A DNA stretch of 64,000 nucleotides, from contig JAIXMP010000017.1 of NCBI GenBank assembly GCA_025677815.1, positions 310,001 through 374,000 on the forward strand. Reading direction: 5' to 3'. The notes beneath the pieces were generated by a model. It was given only the letters and a program-made list of their open reading frames with translations. It ran no database searches and was not told the DNA's origin. The translations under genes and the position numbers were made by a program. Position 1 is the first letter of the stretch; the number at the start of each line of letters is the position of its first letter. Below, one piece after another: positions 59,084 to 64,000 of this stretch. This stretch comes from Phascolomyces articulosus (Eukaryota; Mucoromycota; Mucoromycetes; Mucorales; Lichtheimiaceae).

Positions 59084-59887
59084 TTCGAGAGAAAGTGGTA
59101 CCTTGTAGCAGGATTTTTGGGACGCGTGTATTATACTTGTAAGCGGAGTCAACAATTACGCTTTGACAATGAATTTAGTTGTTGGTCACTCCTTTTAGAA
59201 ATACGATAATGCAAACGAAAAAGTAAATGACTCATTCCTTAAAAAGAATATAAACCGGGATATAAAGCTTTCAGTTTATGAGTCAATTGATTCATTATTT
59301 CATTTGTTTTAAAAGATCTATTGGTGAACAAACTTGTACTTTTCTTCTTACTTCTTATTACAATGAATTATCAACTAGGATGTTGATGCATGAAATAATG
59401 ATAAAGAAAAGTCGTCTATTCATTATTTACGTATATATAATGAAAATAAATCTTTTCATTATTCTCCTTTGTTTTTCAAATCAATATATTCAATTACTGC
59501 AAAGAAACATTATTAATGTGAGTTACTAATTACTGTTTTGGCAAATCACAAATTATCATAATGAAAAACCTAGATATATTGCAACAACCAATTGATAGCA
59601 ACATGGTAGTACTGTATATCAATTTTTTGTTTCCTTTTTTTTGTGACAACTCGTCCTCTTATAACAATAGGCGAGATCATTAGACATGGTGAATAAAAAA
59701 AATTGTTGTTGTTGTTGTTGGATCCCTATGCTTTAGAGATTTTCTATAAAATGATGTTAATTACTCTAGTTAACTATTTCTCCAATGTTTGTTATATGTA
59801 AAATGGAAATATATACTATTTAAAATAGTAAATTAATGTTTTCTTAATATTAGTAGGAATCACTGTCTATGCATGTCATTACTATTG
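59084..59887. other. spacer, no supported gene
   Basis: Upstream of SLP2 and downstream of the spliced minus-strand gene ending at 59888. A perfect ACGCGT lies at about 59112-59117, some 30 bp upstream of the SLP2 ATG. The 83-codon plus frame near 59278 has chance composition. Confidence 0.45.
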
Positions 59888-60650
59888 TCAAGTATCTCTG
59901 CTAGCCAGTCCCCCTAAACCATTTAGCAACCTGAAAATCCGTTCTTTATACCATTGCCAATATCGTTCTTCCTCAACATCACCATATTGAATGCTTACAA
60001 ATCTATTTATATTTATATCTAATCGATCCCTAAGTATATATATATAAGAAAAAATAAAAGTATCAATATGTACCTAGTAAATGGTGAATAATAAATTACT
60101 CAAATAAACTTAAAATATATAAGAAGCTTACCTTCTTTCTGGACCAGTAAAAAATATGGATCCTTCCCGTGTATCATAATTCAGATGGTGTGAGCAAAGT
60201 ACATAACGATGCCGTGAAGCTAAATTGTTTTCAATCTCTCGCTTCAAAGGTCTGATGGTATCCAAAGGAAATACACACAAAGGATCACCAAGGGACTACC
60301 TTTGTAACTGCTCTATATTTTTCAAATATCAAACTATATATTTAACCTTGCGCAGGCAATGTTCGAATTCGTGGTGTCTTGTAAAAGAAGAAATTTAAGT
60401 TGCTCTTCACACCTGCTACATGAACTGGGTATTATTATGTATTATTATTATTTGTTGTTAGATACGCACAATAATAATTATTGCATTAATATACAAAACA
60501 TCCTACATTCTATTAGTCACCATTATTTGATAGCATAAAGGATATATTCTGTCACTGTTTTGGGCTTTTGCTTTTATTTTAGTTCGAAAAAGTTCTTGAT
60601 CCAATCTAATAGTGTTAGTATGAATATTTGATCCATAGGTGTGGACATAC
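59888..60650 (-). CDS. unrecognised spliced gene, 3' part (start not found)
   Basis: At least four coding blocks too short to show as long frames. Last exon 60029-59888: RDRLDININRFVSIQYGDVE and EEERYWQWYKERIFRLLNG, then a TGA. The exon before ends at 60132 with a strong donor (GAAG|GTAAGC) and reads HRYVLCSHHLNYDTREGSIF and FTGPERR. Its start is probably 60251 (phase 2). Earlier blocks are about 60412-60347 (CEEQLKFLLLQDTTNSNIAC) and about 60649-60515 (YVHTYGSNIHTNTIRLDQEL). Phases can be reconciled using donor AAT|GTAGGA near 60515. No family is recognised. The 5' side runs into the 21-bp minisatellite, so the gene may be truncated or have more exons upstream. The last intron is convincing; the rest is tentative. 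Confidence 0.45.
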
Positions 60651-60663
60651 CTAATCAAGAGTA

Positions 60664-60848
60664 TCTACTGAAAGTCTCCATCTTTCTACTGAAAAACTCC
60701 ATCTTTCTATTGAAAGTCTCCATTTTTTTACTGAAAGTCTTCATTTTTCTTCTGAAAATCTCCATTTTTCTATTGAAAGCCCCCATTTTTTTACTGAAAG
60801 TCTTCATTTTTCTACTGAAAGTCTCCATTTCTCTTCTGAAAATCTCCA
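60664..60848. repeat. 21-bp minisatellite, about 8.8 copies
   Basis: Tandem array of 21-bp units of the form CTACTGAAAGTCTCCAT plus four mostly T bases, eight full copies and a partial one, with a few substitutions per unit and no length change. On the minus strand each unit reads as seven codons, and in one frame a TTTCAG followed by TAG or TAA recurs in nearly every copy. The array abuts the first visible exon of the minus-strand gene. Confidence 0.9.
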
Positions 60849-63772
60849 AAGAAAATTTCTCCAAAAAACCTCCAGTTCCATAAGTTGTCAGAAGACATTT
60901 TGGAGTTGTAGATTTTTAGAGGGTTTGTGGAGGGTGCTCTCAGTGTTAAAAGTACTACTGCAGTTCGTGGCTCCAGAAGTGCACGCTGTCTGATCACATT
61001 TTTACGGAGTAATGAGGTATTAATAAGATTTGTGTTGTGATGCATTTTGATATCGATGAAATGATAAAGAAAAAAATGAATAAAATATTTTGAATGGGAT
61101 GTTTTAGGTGTTTATATATTATTAGCAAGTGAACTTTCTGATCCTTTATATCTTGTTGGAACCGTTTACATCACCATCGAGACAAATAACCAGTTTTTAT
61201 CATTGTGATGACTGAGTGTCGAGAACCAGTATTTTTTATTATTACTACTATTTCAAGAGGATACTAAATGATGGATAAACTTTATATTCATAATTTTGCG
61301 GATTACAATCATCATTGTTTCCATTGAGATAAAAAGACACTTCAATGAGGTGTTTATTATCATGATACAGAATGTTGTCACTCTATTTTCATCATTGTTA
61401 TAGAGTAATAAAAAGCAAATGAAAATAATGAAATAATTCGGATGAATGGCTATAATAATGGAGCATATTATATAATGCCATTTCTTTGATTTTTGTTTCC
61501 ATCTATTCGAGAATATTCTGTTATTATACCATCAGGTAGAAAGAAAAGTTTAGTGTGGTGTCTATAACGCACTTAGATATAACTGTTTATGATGATATAA
61601 CTTTAATCAAAAAGTATTATATAATTGAGTAATTACGTTCTTCTCCCGAATGCTCTCATTTTTAATATATAAGAATATTTTGAATACCCCTCTCTTATTC
61701 ATCATTTATGAAAGACGAATTATACTAGAAATGTGTCATGGCCTTTGCTTTACATATAACTTATGTCCATTCGTAAAGACTAAAATAAAAAAAAATTAGC
61801 AACAATGAAATTACACAATGAAACAAGATAATATGTAATTTTTTTTAGTCTATTCATTCTCTACCGATTTTCTATTAACATGTTAAATATGGAACAATAT
61901 ATGTAGTAACATTATTTATTTCGCTTCTTTTAACATTTTAAATAAATATGCACGCAAAATCCAGCTTAGAATGCAAATTAGATACACTTTGAATTTTACA
62001 AAAGAAGATAAATTCTATCATTATAAATAAAATACTGGCCATACTGGTCAAGTAGCTAGCTCGATCCTGTTATGTACAGTCTTGCTTTTATTCCTTGTGT
62101 ATTATTTTATTGGAATCCGTAATAATATGACCATTTGTTATATCGACGAAAAGCTTTGTTCAGAAAAGGCACCACTGTTTCAAAAATTAACTGTGAAACA
62201 GTCCCAAATGGCTCAGATGTATAAATTATAATAAATCACACAATATTGATGCATGTATTCTTGCATAGCACCACCATCATCATCGAGATATGAACCATCT
62301 TTCTTTTTTTGCCTAGAGAATCACTAAGCTATGTTTTATACGATATATTGTTAATAATAATATATCCAATATAATAATTTCATTGTCGGAGGCAAAAGTG
62401 AATTATTCTTATTATCTAATAAATGTTTGTGTGTGAGATACTTATGGGCCCCAGTTACTAATACTACAGTTAACAGTAGCCATTATTGCGGTTGTATGAT
62501 GTCAGAAGTTTGATAGTTTTACTCATATTATATTACAATGGGTAGATGTTTTTCATAAAAAACAAACATGTGTATCTAGTTGATTAATATTGGTTACCAC
62601 ATAACTACATATTAAATAACCAATAAGATAATGCTAATGGTTAGTCTTTGCACTTGTAACAAAAGTTTACATTTCATTTCCCTTGTAACAAGAATGTGTT
62701 GTCTAAGCGTTTATTTGGATCGTATGACTTTTTTCTTTTACTTTCTTTATTGGTTTATAATTTACAACAATAGAAATTCTCTCTTCTTCCTGGCATGTGA
62801 TTCGTGTATGTGTGCCCTGTGCGCTTTATTGCAGGGATAAGTATTATAACATCAAAACAATCACCGTGTTTCATTTTTTTTTTTTGGTTTCTAGTAGTGA
62901 AAAGTAGAATATTATTATAAAACAGAAAGAGAGATAAAAACAAATAAAAAAAACAGAATATATGTTTGATTTTCAGTTCAAGGCAATCGGGTAAACCCTA
63001 ATTTAAAGGTCAAAAAAGAAATATATGTTAAAGAACGATGTGATGTGATGTATGATATAATTTTCAAATGGGCTCAACACTTTTAAGCGCGGGTTACAAT
63101 CAATGAATATTCCATAGTGTGGGTCAGTGATAAGACAAAAGAGTCTATATGCAATCATCATCACTTTAAGAAGCCGGGTTGTTGTACAAATTACTTTTGA
63201 ATTCTGGAGTAAAACATGTTTGTCCGGAGCTTGATCTTTTTTTATATGATTTGTCAGGATGATTTTGGAAATTTACCTGTAAAATGTAAAAATAGCGGAT
63301 GAAATGATTAACCCGAGCCACATGTATAATTGACAGTTTTTTTTTCCCAGATCTTTTTTTTTTTTTTGTGTATGTGATATAAAATGCATTTATTATCTGA
63401 TTTAAATCACCATGATACAAGATTTGATGCAGCATTACTTAATAGTGGTGTAAATAGAATTTATAAATAATGTGTGATAGTCAACCATGAATAAAATGAT
63501 CCGTTTTTTTTTTCTTCTCCACACTTTTTTATTTTTTTCATTGTCGGAGTGGATGTGGATGAATGATAATGTGTCTGATTGAATGAGGTAAAAGAAAATG
63601 ATGTTGCTGACACAAAGAAATGCTCTGGGAAAGCATCCACCCAAGCTTTAGTGCATTAGTAAAGCGAAATGTCATTAAAGATCCGATTCTTATATAACCT
63701 CAGAATTTCCCCCGCTTTTTTTTTTACATTTCCCTGTAACCTTCTTTCTCTTTTTCAACCTACACATTCGAA
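60849..63772. other. spacer before acyl-CoA oxidase gene
   Basis: A minus-strand frame at 61045-60812 (MHHNTNLINTSLLRKN...) leads into the minisatellite and may be its source or a relic; it is not recognised. The rest is AT-rich with no supported gene. CT- and T-rich sequence lies just upstream of 63773. Confidence 0.45.
63691..63698 (+). promoter_or_regulatory. TATA-like element before acyl-CoA oxidase
   Basis: TTATATAA about 75-80 bp upstream of the ATG, followed by a poly-T and CT-rich leader (CCTTCTTTCTCTTTTTC). Position and sequence fit a core promoter. Confidence 0.4.
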
Positions 63773-64000
63773 ATGGCTAACGACAACGCTCCCATTCAAT
63801 TCCCCAACATTCCACCTAAGGGTCCCAATGGCGACTTGCTTTTGGCTGCTGAACGTGCAAAGGCTACCTTTGACGTCAAGTCCCTTACAAAGATCATGTA
63901 TACTGAACAATACTTGAAGAAGATGGATAAGGTCCTCGATGTCCTTGAAAACGACCCTGCTTTTGACAAGTCTGATCGTTATCATCATAGTCGTCCTGAA
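63773..64000 (+). CDS. peroxisomal acyl-CoA oxidase, N-terminal part (runs off window)
   Basis: 76 codons from ATG 63773 are open to the window end. The peptide AAERAKATFDVKSLTKIMYT then KVLDVLENDPAFDKSDRYHH matches the N-terminal helical domain of acyl-CoA oxidases (family wording ER..ATFDV..L, and ENDPxFDKSDRYxxSR). These FAD enzymes start peroxisomal beta-oxidation, passing electrons to oxygen. Codons are biased to C-ending forms (AAC, CCC, AAG, GTC), suggesting high expression. Everything after residue 76, including the FAD and catalytic regions and any SKL signal, lies outside. Confidence 0.85.
   Translation, partial: MANDNAPIQFPNIPPKGPNGDLLLAAERAKATFDVKSLTKIMYTEQYLKKMDKVLDVLENDPAFDKSDRYHHSRPE

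Noticed and set aside
59278..59529. 83-codon plus frame downstream of SLP2 start
   Set aside because: No domain, no leader and no splice partners; hydrophobic Ile/Leu/Phe content expected of AT-rich DNA.
60664..60848. Tandem array as a CRISPR
   Set aside because: Contiguous 21-bp units without spacers, in a eukaryotic genome; it is a minisatellite.
60641..60883. 80-codon plus frame of FLLKVSI repeats as a gene
   Set aside because: Direct translation of the minisatellite; no coding signal other than repeat periodicity.
62990..63000. AACCCTAA as telomeric or telobox sequence
   Set aside because: A single copy about 780 bp from the next start codon, not repeated; chance is likely in this composition.

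Overview
The window reads as nuclear DNA of an early-diverging filamentous fungus, most likely Mucorales or another Mucoromycotina. The evidence is AT-rich spacers full of homopolymers and trinucleotide microsatellites, genes cut by many short GT-AG introns (about 50-130 nt), CT-rich leaders before start codons, and gene content to match. That content includes a presenilin (known from animals, plants and some early-diverging fungi, absent from the usual Ascomycota and Basidiomycota models), an ENA-type P-ATPase, a Dma-type FHA-RING ligase and decayed transposon proteins of kinds I associate with Mucorales. The genus cannot be named from sequence alone. No rRNA, tRNA or CRISPR was found by eye.

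Layout. 1-8.2 kb: long spacers around one intronless Zn2Cys6 regulator (4606-6339, +). 8.2-11.1 kb: a nine-exon gene (-) in which a MYND zinc finger is spliced in frame onto a complete presenilin; this is the most unusual locus here. 12.8-15.6 kb: transposon graveyard with two inverted arms of about 160 bp enclosing a decayed DDE transposase, a palindromic MITE-like element with TA flanks, and a decayed PD-(D/E)XK-like gene. 16.1-19.5 kb: ENA-type cation ATPase (-). 23.4-26.1 kb: branchpoint-binding protein BBP/SF1 (+, nine exons). 27.5-28.5 kb: orphan 348-aa protein (+). 28.8-30.3 kb: DCC1 of the Ctf18-RFC clamp loader (-), divergent from SFT2 (31.5-32.7 kb, +). 33.1-34.7 kb: glyoxylate/hydroxypyruvate reductase (-), divergent from an eIF4A paralog (35.7-37.3 kb, +), followed by a PITH-domain protein (37.7-39.0 kb, +) and ribosomal protein eL32 (39.8-40.3 kb, +). 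40.7-42.5 kb: FHA-RING ligase (-). 46.4-51.2 kb: kinesin-4 (-). 54.2 kb: small serine-rich protein (+). 56.7-59.1 kb: stomatin-like protein 2 (-). 59.9-60.65 kb: an unrecognised spliced gene (-) next to a 21-bp minisatellite. 63.8 kb: start of a peroxisomal acyl-CoA oxidase (+) that runs off the window.

There is no pathway cluster. The genes are mostly dispersed housekeeping functions (splicing, translation, cohesion, Golgi traffic, mitosis, mitochondrial membrane, fatty-acid oxidation). Exon boundaries below were assigned by hand from splice consensus plus reading-frame continuity. For every fully spliced model given, the exon lengths sum to a multiple of three. None is supported by transcript data.
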